A stretch of 16,430 nucleotides of DNA from Bacteriovoracaceae bacterium UBA6261 (lineage in GTDB: Bacteria > Bdellovibrionota > Bacteriovoracia > Bacteriovoracales > Bacteriovoracaceae): positions 1 to 16,430 of the forward strand of contig DJVH01000045.1 of the NCBI GenBank assembly GCA_002440825.1, written 5' to 3'. Each line of letters begins with the position of its first letter. Position 1 is the stretch's first letter. This document shows positions 1 through 6,731 of this stretch, one piece after another. The position numbers and the translations under genes are program-made. The notes beneath the pieces were generated by a model that saw nothing but the letters and a program-made list of their open reading frames with translations, did no database searches and was not told the origin of the DNA.

Positions 1-42
1 AAGACCGCTTACGGCTTGTCAAAAACCAAGGAATACCAATGA
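1..42 (+). CDS. 3' end of an unidentified upstream gene (partial)
   Basis: Frame 1 is open from the first base and ends in a TGA at 40-42, giving a C-terminal peptide of 13 residues (KTAYGLSKTKEYQ). Its stop overlaps the ATG of the HMG-CoA reductase gene as ATGA, the usual geometry of a translationally coupled pair, so I read it as the end of the preceding operon gene. Frame 2 is also open until 47-49, so the reading frame is not certain. Thirteen residues are too few to name the product. HMG-CoA synthase or isopentenyl-diphosphate isomerase would fit the operon, but that is only a guess from pathway logic. Confidence 0.4.
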   Translation, partial: KTAYGLSKTKEYQ

Positions 43-1376
43 AAAATGAACGCCGGCCGTTGAATGGTTTTTCAAAACTTTCGAAGTTTGAAAAGATCGA
101 CCTGGTCGTAAAAAATTATTTTTCTGATTCTGATCTTGTCAAAAATCAATTCAAGAACTTCTGGCATGACGATGAAAATGTTCAGCGCACGCTTGATGAG
201 TTCAGTGAAAATACACTTACCAATTTTCCTTTTCCAATGGGAGTCGTTCCGAATTTAAAACTTAACGATGAACTTCTTTGCGTTCCAATGGTCATTGAAG
301 AAAGTTCTGTTGTTGCGGCCTCTGCCCGCTCGGCAAACTTCTGGCTTTCGCGTGGAGGATTTCATGCTGAAGTTATTTCGTCAGTGAAGTCTGGACAAGT
401 TCATTTTATCTGGAAAGGTGAAAACACTGAAAAGCTTCAGGCCTTTTTTGATTCAGTCAAAGAAGAGCTATTGCATGAAACAAAACCGCTGACATCCAAT
501 ATGGAAAAACGTGGAGGCGGGATTCTCGCTCTTTCACTTGTTGATAGAACAAAAGATGAGCCTGGCTATTACCAGCTCTCGGCAGAGTTTGAAACCTGTG
601 ATGCGATGGGGGCAAACTTCATCAATTCAATCCTTGAACTTTTAGGAAGAACATTTAAAGAAAAAATTTCTGAAGCGAGTGATCTTTCTGAAAGCGAACG
701 CGATGTTCAGATTGTCATGGCCATCCTTTCCAATTACACACCAAAAAGCCGCGTGAGAGCATGGGTTCAATGCAAGATCGAAGATCTGAATGATCCAAGC
801 TTTGGTATGTCAGCAGAGGAATTCGCAGAAAAGTTTGCACGTGCCATCCGCATTTCTAAAATAGATGTGACCAGAGCGACAACTCACAATAAAGGGATCA
901 TGAACGGTATTGATGCTGTTGTGGTGGCCACCGGGAATGATTTTAGAGCTGTTGAAGCCTGCGCGCATGCTTACGCTGCCCGCGACGGTCAATACAGAGG
1001 ATTGTCGGACGTGACTGTGGAAAATGGTCTGTTCACTTTTTCTCTTGAAATTCCGATGGCCATCGGAACTGTCGGAGGACTGACTTCACTTCATCCACTG
1101 GCGAGATTATCCCTGGATATGCTTGGGCGTCCAAACGCTCATGAACTTATGAAAGTTGTAGCGGCCGTTGGCCTGGCCCAAAATTTTGCGGCGGTGAGGA
1201 GTCTTGTGACGAGCGGAATTCAAAAAGGTCACATGAAAATGCACTTGATGAATATTTTAAATCACCTTGAGGCCAGTGAAGCTGAACGCGAATCGGCCAA
1301 AGCTCATTTTGAAAATGAAGTCATTTCATTTAAATCTGTGCGCGACTATATCTCCCACCTCAGACATTACGTCTGA
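39..1376 (+). CDS. Class II hydroxymethylglutaryl-CoA reductase
   Basis: Reduces HMG-CoA to mevalonate in the cytoplasm, the committed step of the mevalonate route to isoprenoids. The 445 residues match the length of soluble class II bacterial enzymes, and there is no membrane segment. Visible signatures: the substrate-binding stretch with the catalytic Glu pair at 87-88 (VIEESSVVAA), the DAMGAN motif at 188-193, the catalytic Lys 285 in HNKGIMNGID, the catalytic Asp 301 in ATGND, and the C-terminal catalytic His 398 in KGHM. All four catalytic positions known from the Pseudomonas mevalonii enzyme are present. AAGG(A) at 28-32 lies about six bases before the ATG, which overlaps the stop of the preceding frame. 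Class II enzymes in other bacteria can run in the degradative direction, but the kinases and decarboxylase downstream argue for biosynthesis. Cofactor preference (NADH or NADPH) cannot be read from the sequence. Confidence 0.95.
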   Translation: MKNERRPLNGFSKLSKFEKIDLVVKNYFSDSDLVKNQFKNFWHDDENVQRTLDEFSENTLTNFPFPMGVVPNLKLNDELLCVPMVIEESSVVAASARSANFWLSRGGFHAEVISSVKSGQVHFIWKGENTEKLQAFFDSVKEELLHETKPLTSNMEKRGGGILALSLVDRTKDEPGYYQLSAEFETCDAMGANFINSILELLGRTFKEKISEASDLSESERDVQIVMAILSNYTPKSRVRAWVQCKIEDLNDPSFGMSAEEFAEKFARAIRISKIDVTRATTHNKGIMNGIDAVVVATGNDFRAVEACAHAYAARDGQYRGLSDVTVENGLFTFSLEIPMAIGTVGGLTSLHPLARLSLDMLGRPNAHELMKVVAAVGLAQNFAAVRSLVTSGIQKGHMKMHLMNILNHLEASEAERESAKAHFENEVISFKSVRDYISHLRHYV

Positions 1377-1404
1377 TTAAGTAATAGATGAGGAATGACG
1401 TCTA

Positions 1405-2448
1405 ATGAACGAGATTAACTTGAATCAAATTAACAACGACCTAAAAAAATCGACGCCGGAAAAAGATCAATATTATTTTGGTCATGGAAAAATTCTTCTC
1501 ACAGGAGAATACTTTGTTCTGGACGGCGCTCTGGCCCTGGCCCTTCCGACGAAAGTAGGACAATCCCTTTCTGTTAAATATTCACCTTCCTTTTCACCGA
1601 CTCTCAGCTGGAAATCTTTTGATATTCACGGCAATTGCTGGTTTGACAGTAAATTTGAATTCTGGCATTTCAAATGCCTCGATGAAAACCCAAGTGAAGA
1701 ATCTCTCTTTCTGCAAAAAATTCTTCAGCAGGTGAGAAAACAAAACTCACATTTTCTCCGCGATGATGTCGATGTTAAAGTTGAAACACGTCTCGGTTTT
1801 CCTCTCGACTGGGGGTTGGGAAGCAGTTCTTCGCTCATTTATAATATCGCTCAATGGGCCTATGTTTCGCCTTTTGAACTTCTTTTTAAAACTCACGGCG
1901 GTTCTGGTTATGACATTGCCTGTGCGCAGTCTGACGGTCCGATTACTTATAAAAAAGTTTCAAGTGGTCCTAACTGGTCGCCTATTTATTTTTCTCCATC
2001 GTTCAAAGAAAATCTTTATTTCATCTATCTTGGCAATAAGAAAAATTCGCGCGAAGCTGTGAAAGATTATTCGAAAAAAAGACCTTTCCCACAAACACTC
2101 ATTTCTAAAATCTCTGACCTGACCCTGGATTTCATCAATGCTCAGACTTTGAAACACTTTCAATCGGCGATAACGGCCCATGAAGAAGTTGTCGGCGCGG
2201 CCCTTGAAATGACTCCGGTAAAATCTGAAAAGTTTACGGATTTCAACGGTGCCATTAAATCTCTCGGCGCCTGGGGCGGAGACTTTGTCTTAGCGGCTTC
2301 AGAATGGAGTCTCGAAGAAGTGAAGGCCTATTTCAAAGCAAAAGGCCTTGAAGTTGTTTATCGCTATGATGATCTTGTCACACCACCGGTTGAAACAATG
2401 TCAAAAGATGCGGTGAAAATGGGATTTGCTAATCATCTTATTCATTAG
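1405..2448 (+). CDS. GYDIA-family GHMP kinase, probable phosphomevalonate kinase
   Basis: A 347-residue GHMP-superfamily kinase. Motif 1 is GHGKILLTGEY at 26-36, followed by a VLDGALALALPTK stretch. The ATP loop is GLGSSSS at 137-143. GSGYDIA at 166-172 places Asp 170 where the GHMP catalytic Asp normally sits. The third motif is GAWGGD at 288-293. The GEY start, GSG-aromatic-D centre and GA-GGD end resemble phosphomevalonate kinases more than mevalonate kinases, and a separate mevalonate kinase lies two genes downstream. I therefore infer that it phosphorylates mevalonate 5-phosphate to the diphosphate. Trp 290 replaces the Gly usual in GAGGGD. AGGA at 1391-1394 is ten bases before the ATG; the gap from the reductase is 28 bases. 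The superfamily is certain; the exact substrate is inferred from motifs and operon context. Confidence 0.85.
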   Translation: MNEINLNQINNDLKKSTPEKDQYYFGHGKILLTGEYFVLDGALALALPTKVGQSLSVKYSPSFSPTLSWKSFDIHGNCWFDSKFEFWHFKCLDENPSEESLFLQKILQQVRKQNSHFLRDDVDVKVETRLGFPLDWGLGSSSSLIYNIAQWAYVSPFELLFKTHGGSGYDIACAQSDGPITYKKVSSGPNWSPIYFSPSFKENLYFIYLGNKKNSREAVKDYSKKRPFPQTLISKISDLTLDFINAQTLKHFQSAITAHEEVVGAALEMTPVKSEKFTDFNGAIKSLGAWGGDFVLAASEWSLEEVKAYFKAKGLEVVYRYDDLVTPPVETMSKDAVKMGFANHLIH

Positions 2449-2454
2449 TGGTTT

Positions 2455-3495
2455 ATGAAGGCTTTACATACAATTGAATGGACATCACCATCAAATATCG
2501 CTCTGGTAAAATACTGGGGGAAATTCGGCGATCAATTGCCGAGAAACCCTTCGGTGAGCTTCACCCTGAAACATGCTGTGACCAATATGAAGCTGGAACT
2601 CTTTTCTAAGGATCCCGGCGGAGTGACAGTCGAGTTTTTGTTTGAAGGAAAACCTAATTCAAAATTTCAGGACAAAATTCAGAAATATCTGGAGAAAGAA
2701 AAAAATCTTTTTCCATGGCTTGAGCGGGTCCATTTAAAACTGTCTTCTCATAATACTTTTCCTCATTCTTCCGGGATTGCTTCTTCCGCCTCCAGTATGA
2801 GTGCTCTTTGCCTTTGTCTGTTATCAGCTGACGAATGGCTGACCGGCCATGAAAGAAGCGACAGCGAATTTTTTAAGCTGGCCTCGGAGCTTTCACGACT
2901 GGCGTCCGGTTCAGCGGGGCGCTCGATTTACTCGACCATGGCCTCTTGGGGAGAATTTGAATCAATTAGAGGAAGCTCAAATCATTACGCGACTGAGTTT
3001 GAAGATCTTCATCCTTATTTCCATGATTATTGTGATTCGATTTTGATCGTTTCTGCGAAAGAAAAATCAGTTTCGAGCAGAGCAGGGCATTCCTTGATGG
3101 AAAATCATCCTTATAAAGAGGCCCGTTATGCTCAGGCGTATTCCAATATGGCAGAGCTGACTCAGGTTCTGAAGAAAGGGAATATTCCCCGTTTTGTGGA
3201 AATTGTTGAAGAAGAGGCCCTTTCGCTTCATGCGCTCATGATGACTTCGCGTCCGAGTTTTATTCTTCTTAGACCAGAAAGCCTGGACCTGATCGAAAAA
3301 ATCCGCGAGTTCCGCGAACAGACCCAAATTCCAGCTTGCTTTACCATCGACGCTGGCCCTAATATTCATCTTCTTTACCCGGCAAAACACGCAGCGGCCG
3401 TTAAGGCCTGGATCGAAAAAGATCTTTCGGTGCGACTGCCGGAATTGAAATGGATTCACGATGAAGTGGGATCAGGACCAGTACGATTACAGTGA
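2455..3495 (+). CDS. mvaD: Diphosphomevalonate decarboxylase
   Basis: Catalyses the ATP-dependent decarboxylation of mevalonate 5-diphosphate to isopentenyl diphosphate. The 346 residues fit the family. N-terminal motif SPSNIALVKYWGK spans 11-23 with the signature YWGK; the ATP-binding loop FPHSSGIASSASS is at 102-114; SGSAGRS at 151-157 carries Arg 156, which binds substrate in known enzymes; FTIDAGPN at 296-303 carries Asp 299, the family's essential Asp. Retention of the YWGK Lys, Arg and Asp argues for a true decarboxylase rather than the kinase-only or monophosphate variants of archaea. The gene starts six bases after the stop of the preceding kinase gene with no good Shine-Dalgarno sequence, so translational coupling is likely. 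Confidence 0.93.
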   Translation: MKALHTIEWTSPSNIALVKYWGKFGDQLPRNPSVSFTLKHAVTNMKLELFSKDPGGVTVEFLFEGKPNSKFQDKIQKYLEKEKNLFPWLERVHLKLSSHNTFPHSSGIASSASSMSALCLCLLSADEWLTGHERSDSEFFKLASELSRLASGSAGRSIYSTMASWGEFESIRGSSNHYATEFEDLHPYFHDYCDSILIVSAKEKSVSSRAGHSLMENHPYKEARYAQAYSNMAELTQVLKKGNIPRFVEIVEEEALSLHALMMTSRPSFILLRPESLDLIEKIREFREQTQIPACFTIDAGPNIHLLYPAKHAAAVKAWIEKDLSVRLPELKWIHDEVGSGPVRLQ

Positions 3496-3501
3496 GCTAT
3501 A

Positions 3502-4431
3502 ATGAGCAACGCTAACGAGAAAAAATTTTATTCGAAAATTATTCTTTTCGGTGAATATAGTGTCATTCAGAATTCCATGGCGCTTCTTATCCCTTATTCA
3601 CTTTTTGAAGGGAAGCTGACTTTCAGACGCGACAATACAACGACGATAGATCCGGAGCTGAAGGCCTTTTCTCTTTATTTAAAACAACTGATAGAATCCA
3701 ATCAATTAAATTTTAATTTTGATGTGACCAGCTTTGAGTTTGATATATCTCAAGGGCTTTATTTTGATTCCACTATTCCTCAGGGGTACGGAGTCGGCAG
3801 TTCCGGAGCTCTGGTCGCGGCCATTTATGATCGCTATGAACAGGATCAGATTGATTATAAAAATAATCCGGCCAATATTCTGAGACTGAAAAATATTTTT
3901 GCACAGATGGAATCGCATTTTCACGGAGCGAGCTCCGGCGTCGATCCATTGATCAGTTATTTGAATTCACCGATTCTCATTAAAGGGAAAAACGACCTGG
4001 GGCAGGTGGCGATTCCGAAATTTTCAAAAGGAAAAGGCGGGATTTTCCTGCTGAATACAAAACGTTCCAGAAAAACAGAGCCATTGGTGAACTTATTCCT
4101 GGAAAAAACGCGCAATGAAAGTTTTTACAATCTTGTTGAAGATGTTTTAAAACCAATTACCAATCATTGCATCGATAACTTTCTTCACGTCAACATTGAT
4201 TTGCTTTTAAAAAATTTCAAACTTCTTTCGGCCTTTCAACACGAACATTTTTCACCGATGATTCCTAAACTCTATCGCGATATCTGGAGTGAAGGTCTTT
4301 CAAGCAATGATTATTCATTGAAACTCTGTGGCGCCGGAGGCGGGGGGTTTTTGATGGGGGTGACGGATGATTTTCAAAAAGTGAAGCGCGTGCTGAATGC
4401 GCACGAGCTTCGACTTCTTTTATCTTTTTAA
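3502..4431 (+). CDS. Mevalonate kinase-like GHMP kinase
   Basis: Expected to phosphorylate mevalonate to mevalonate 5-phosphate. The 309-residue protein has SKIILFGEYSVI at 11-22 (Lys 12 at the mevalonate kinase active-site Lys position), the ATP loop GVGSSGAL at 97-104, HFHGASSGVDP at 139-149 with Asp 148 as the expected catalytic base and Glu 137 just before it, and the closing motif CGAGGGGF at 276-283. The HG-x-SSG-x-D pattern is typical of mevalonate kinases. The usual GEH of motif 1 is GEY here, a change I associate with Bacteroidota-type members. It is the last gene of the operon, six bases after the decarboxylase, with only a weak ribosome binding site. If the assignments of the two kinases were swapped, the operon would still hold both needed activities. 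Confidence 0.87.
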   Translation: MSNANEKKFYSKIILFGEYSVIQNSMALLIPYSLFEGKLTFRRDNTTTIDPELKAFSLYLKQLIESNQLNFNFDVTSFEFDISQGLYFDSTIPQGYGVGSSGALVAAIYDRYEQDQIDYKNNPANILRLKNIFAQMESHFHGASSGVDPLISYLNSPILIKGKNDLGQVAIPKFSKGKGGIFLLNTKRSRKTEPLVNLFLEKTRNESFYNLVEDVLKPITNHCIDNFLHVNIDLLLKNFKLLSAFQHEHFSPMIPKLYRDIWSEGLSSNDYSLKLCGAGGGGFLMGVTDDFQKVKRVLNAHELRLLLSF

Positions 4432-4435
4432 ATTT

Positions 4436-5227
4436 CTAGTTTTGAATTTCAGAAACTTTTTCTTTGAATTCTGCAGGACTCATGAAGTTTCCTTCGCGAG
4501 TGTAATCTTTGGAATGAACAACAGCATTGAAAAGTTTTTTCTCTGTTTCTAATTCATGTTCATTCACGGCATCGTGCGAACCAAAAAGTCCTCGTTTGGC
4601 CTGCATACGGGCAATCGGGGCCTGGGCAAAAATAGAGGTCAGTATCGTATTCACATCTGCTTCAAATTCACACCATCCGCCAAGGGCCAGGAAACTTTCC
4701 TTTTTAAATTCCATGCCGGAAAGAAGAAGAGAGCGAAGAACATTTTGATTCAGATAAGAGCGCAGAAATGAAAATAGTCCGCAGACCGGAGTCAGTCCCT
4801 GAGAAAGGTGATCAAAACAAAAGACTGCTTCATTTTTAGCTATGCGAATATCAGCTGCAAGCGCGAGTTCCAGTCCAACACCTCTTGTTCCTTTTTTCAT
4901 ATCAACAACGACAGTCTGAGGCAGGCAAAGAAGAGATTGAGCAATTGTACTCACTTTCTGGAATTGTTTTTTCAGCTTGTCTTCAGAGAGTTCACGAAGT
5001 TCTTTGGGATCAAAACCCTGAATGAATTCTTCACCGTAACTTGTAATGAAAAGCGATTGCACTTCACTGTGAGTGGCAGACCATGCGAGAATGCTTTCGA
5101 GTTCAAAAAGAGTTTCAGCAGTAAGATAATTTTTTCTGAATTTAATTTCCAAAGATTTGGTCGGAATGAGAAGCGTAGTTGCGATAGTATTGTAACTAAA
5201 GATAGGAACGCGGGTGATTGCTTTCAT
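4436..5227 (-). CDS. Crotonase-fold (enoyl-CoA hydratase/isomerase-like) protein with altered active site
   Basis: A 263-residue cytoplasmic protein of crotonase-family length, expected to bind an acyl-CoA. The oxyanion-hole region FIQGFDPKEL (68-77) matches the family's F-x-x-G-x-D-x-K-E. GVGLELALAADIRIA (116-130) aligns with the family's GGGCELAM segment, so Glu 120 sits at the first catalytic Glu of enoyl-CoA hydratase. The second catalytic Glu, normally in GQPEINLG, aligns with His 140 in CFDHLSQG, so ordinary hydratase chemistry is doubtful. Isomerase, hydrolase or other CoA chemistry is possible. The start at 5227 is chosen because AAGGAAGG lies three bases upstream; an ATG at 5260 has no well-placed site. 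The gene has its own likely promoter and converges on the mevalonate operon with a four-base gap. The substrate is unknown. Confidence 0.8.
   Translation of the reverse strand: MKAITRVPIFSYNTIATTLLIPTKSLEIKFRKNYLTAETLFELESILAWSATHSEVQSLFITSYGEEFIQGFDPKELRELSEDKLKKQFQKVSTIAQSLLCLPQTVVVDMKKGTRGVGLELALAADIRIAKNEAVFCFDHLSQGLTPVCGLFSFLRSYLNQNVLRSLLLSGMEFKKESFLALGGWCEFEADVNTILTSIFAQAPIARMQAKRGLFGSHDAVNEHELETEKKLFNAVVHSKDYTREGNFMSPAEFKEKVSEIQN
4438..4461 (+). terminator. Possible weak terminator of the mevalonate operon
   Basis: AGTTTTGA at 4438-4445 can pair with TCAgAAACT at 4449-4457, giving eight base pairs with one bulged G and a three-base loop, followed by TTTT at 4458-4461. The stem is AT-rich, so it would be weak. 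It starts seven bases after the mevalonate kinase stop and lies inside the 3' end of the convergent crotonase gene. Confidence 0.35.
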
Positions 5228-5230
5228 TGA

Positions 5231-5238
5231 CCTTCCTT
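5231..5238 (-). promoter_or_regulatory. Ribosome binding site of the crotonase-like gene
   Basis: Reads AAGGAAGG on the minus strand and ends three bases before the ATG at 5227. It decides for this start over the in-frame ATG at 5260. Confidence 0.65.
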
Positions 5239-5294
5239 GGTTTAAAGCTGTGTCCGGCACTGTTGTCGGGAAAAATCCTTTCTTCCCTACAACT

Positions 5295-5324
5295 ATTCTT
5301 TCAAGAATGAATTTGCTCTGTCAA
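5295..5324 (-). promoter_or_regulatory. Promoter of the crotonase-like gene with an overlapping dyad
   Basis: On the minus strand a perfect -35 hexamer TTGACA (5324-5319) is followed after 18 bases by AAGAAT (5300-5295), four of six matches to TATAAT. Transcription would start near 5288, giving a leader of about 60 bases. The -10 region lies inside the inverted repeat ATTCTTTCAAGAAT (5295-5308), which could be an operator. Confidence 0.5.
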
Positions 5325-5348
5325 GCTTGCCTCAAACGATTTAAAAGC

Positions 5349-5385
5349 AAAAAAAAACCGAAGCTGGGCCTCGGTCTTTTTTTAT
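5349..5385. terminator. Bidirectional-looking intrinsic terminator after trxB
   Basis: ACCGA (5357-5361) pairs with TCGGT (5371-5375). After one mismatch, GC pairs with GC around a TGG loop. The hairpin has an A-run on its left and TTTTTTT on its right, so it can act in both directions. It sits about 33 bases beyond the trxB stop and separates that operon from the crotonase promoter. Confidence 0.8.
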
Positions 5386-5407
5386 TTAATGATGATAAAA
5401 ATCTTGA

Positions 5408-6352
5408 TTAAGCGTGGGATTTGTCGTGAAGAGCTTCAAGATAGCGCTCAGCTCTGATCGCTGCCTGACAGCCCGACCCCGCCGCTGAAATCGCCTGACG
5501 ATAGTACGGATCCTGTACATCTCCACAAGCAAAAACCCCCGGAACGCTGGTATCAGGATGTCCGCCCATCGTCTTGATGTAACCGTGATCATCTAGAGCA
5601 AGCTGACCTTTAAGGAATTTTGTATTCGGCTCATGGCCGATGCCGAGGAAGAAACCGTCTGTTTTTCTCTCAGTCATTTCATTTGTTTTATTGTTGTGAA
5701 CACGAAGTCCTGTTACACCAGTCTCGTCAAAAAGAATTTCTTTTACTTCCGTATTCCACACAACTTCAATTTTTGGGTTGGCAAGAGTTCTTGCCTGCAT
5801 TGGTTTGCTGGCGCGGAAAGAGTCTTTTCTATGAACCAGATAAACTTTTTCTGCAAATCTTGTCAGGAAGTTTGCTTCTTCCAAAGCGGTATCACCGCCG
5901 CCGACAACGTGAACGACTTTGTTTCTGTAAAAGAAACCGTCACAAGTTGCACAGGCCGAAACACCTTTACCAATCAACTGCATTTCATGAGCAAGGCCCA
6001 GGTATTTTGCTGAAGCTCCGGTAGAAATGATGACTGTTTCTGCCAGAAATTCCTGGCCGTTTTCACATTTCACATGAAAAGGTCTTTTAGAAAGATCGAT
6101 ATCAGAAACTTTTGTTGAAATGAATTCTGTTCCGAATTTTTTAACCTGCTCACGCATTTTATTCATGAGATCAGGACCCATAACACCTTCAGGAAATCCG
6201 GGGAAATTCTCCACGTCGGTTGTGGTGGTTAACTGTCCACCCGGTTCGTGACCTTCGATCACAATAGGAGACAATCCTGCTCGGGAAGTATAAAGGGCCG
6301 CTGTGTATCCAGCAGGGCCAGAGCCGATGATAATGACTTGTTTTGTTTGCAT
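5408..6352 (-). CDS. trxB: Thioredoxin reductase (NADPH)
   Basis: Flavoenzyme that passes electrons from NADPH to thioredoxin in the cytoplasm. The 314 residues are standard for the low-molecular-weight bacterial form. FAD-binding GSGPAG is at 10-15, with EPGGQL at 36-41. The redox-active disulfide is CATC at 134-137, followed by DG. The nucleotide-binding GGGDTA is at 151-156, and HRKDSFRAS at 174-182 carries the basic residues associated with NADPH use. The C-terminal FAD contact is GVFACGD at 272-278. AAGGAA lies a short way upstream of the ATG. It follows a small unknown gene after a 43-base gap and is probably co-transcribed with it. No thioredoxin gene is visible nearby. Confidence 0.96.
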   Translation of the reverse strand: MQTKQVIIIGSGPAGYTAALYTSRAGLSPIVIEGHEPGGQLTTTTDVENFPGFPEGVMGPDLMNKMREQVKKFGTEFISTKVSDIDLSKRPFHVKCENGQEFLAETVIISTGASAKYLGLAHEMQLIGKGVSACATCDGFFYRNKVVHVVGGGDTALEEANFLTRFAEKVYLVHRKDSFRASKPMQARTLANPKIEVVWNTEVKEILFDETGVTGLRVHNNKTNEMTERKTDGFFLGIGHEPNTKFLKGQLALDDHGYIKTMGGHPDTSVPGVFACGDVQDPYYRQAISAAGSGCQAAIRAERYLEALHDKSHA

Positions 6353-6395
6353 TTTGATTCAATTCCTTCTGAGAATAAAAATGTGGTGGAGTAAA

Positions 6396-6611
6396 CTACT
6401 CAGTTAGAGCTTTGAAGGCCGCTTCTTCTTCTTCTTTTGCCTTCAATTTAAGCTTTACTTCAAGAGGACGGTCGTCGTTTTCAGGGTGAAGCTGGTAGTA
6501 AGCAGCGACTGTCGTCAATTCGTCAGGGTGCTTGGCTTCTGCCGTCGTTTTAAACGTTTCGCCCGTAATTGTGCATTCGTATTTATAGATTTTCTTAATC
6601 TTCTTTTTCAT
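6396..6611 (-). CDS. Small protein of unknown function upstream of trxB
   Basis: A 71-residue protein that I cannot assign. It starts with a very basic stretch (MKKKIKKIYKY), has a central YECTITGETFKTTAEA segment with a single Cys, then a DELTTVAAYYQLHPENDD stretch, and ends with an acidic, probably helical tail rich in Lys and Glu. There is no signal peptide or membrane segment, so it should be cytoplasmic. The start at 6611 is preferred because AAGGAA sits seven bases upstream; a longer frame reaching an ATG at 6680 lacks such a site and would run through the likely promoter. It lies first in a probable two-gene operon with thioredoxin reductase. The coding call rests on frame, ribosome binding site and protein-like composition. 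Confidence 0.7.
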   Translation of the reverse strand: MKKKIKKIYKYECTITGETFKTTAEAKHPDELTTVAAYYQLHPENDDRPLEVKLKLKAKEEEEAAFKALTE

Positions 6612-6617
6612 AAGAGA

Positions 6618-6623
6618 TTCCTT
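6618..6623 (-). promoter_or_regulatory. Ribosome binding site of the small gene upstream of trxB
   Basis: AAGGAA on the minus strand, seven bases before the ATG at 6611. It decides for this start over the upstream in-frame ATG at 6680. Confidence 0.6.
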
Positions 6624-6651
6624 GGGGGTTCCTTTTAATTTTGTCCTCTTA

Positions 6652-6680
6652 GTTATAGACAAAATTGACCCGTGAAGCAA
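6652..6680 (-). promoter_or_regulatory. Likely promoter of the small gene-trxB operon
   Basis: On the minus strand TTGCTT (6680-6675) and TATAAC (6657-6652) are 17 bases apart. The -10 matches five of six consensus bases and the -35 three of six. The transcript would start near 6645, about 34 bases before the ATG at 6611. The element lies in the 120-base region shared with the divergent barrel-protein gene. Confidence 0.5.
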
Positions 6681-6731
6681 GGATTTCCCTCATGTATGCA
6701 GAGCGTTTTAGCATGTTAAAATCAATTTATT

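Noticed and set aside
3067..3459. 130-codon open frame on the minus strand opposite mvaD
   Set aside because: It lies wholly inside a gene with intact family motifs, has no ribosome binding site I can see, and its composition looks like an antisense shadow.
4389..4405. Hairpin CGTGC/GCACG near the end of the mevalonate kinase gene
   Set aside because: The stem is only five base pairs, lies inside the coding region and has no T-run directly after it.
5228..5260. Longer N-terminus of the crotonase-like protein from the ATG at 5260
   Set aside because: The AAGGAAGG site serves the ATG at 5227, and the extra 11 residues have no family similarity.
6665..6700. Plus-strand promoter using TTGACC at 6665-6670 for the barrel operon
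   Set aside because: No acceptable -10 hexamer occurs 16-19 bases downstream; the nearest, TATGCA, is 24 bases away.
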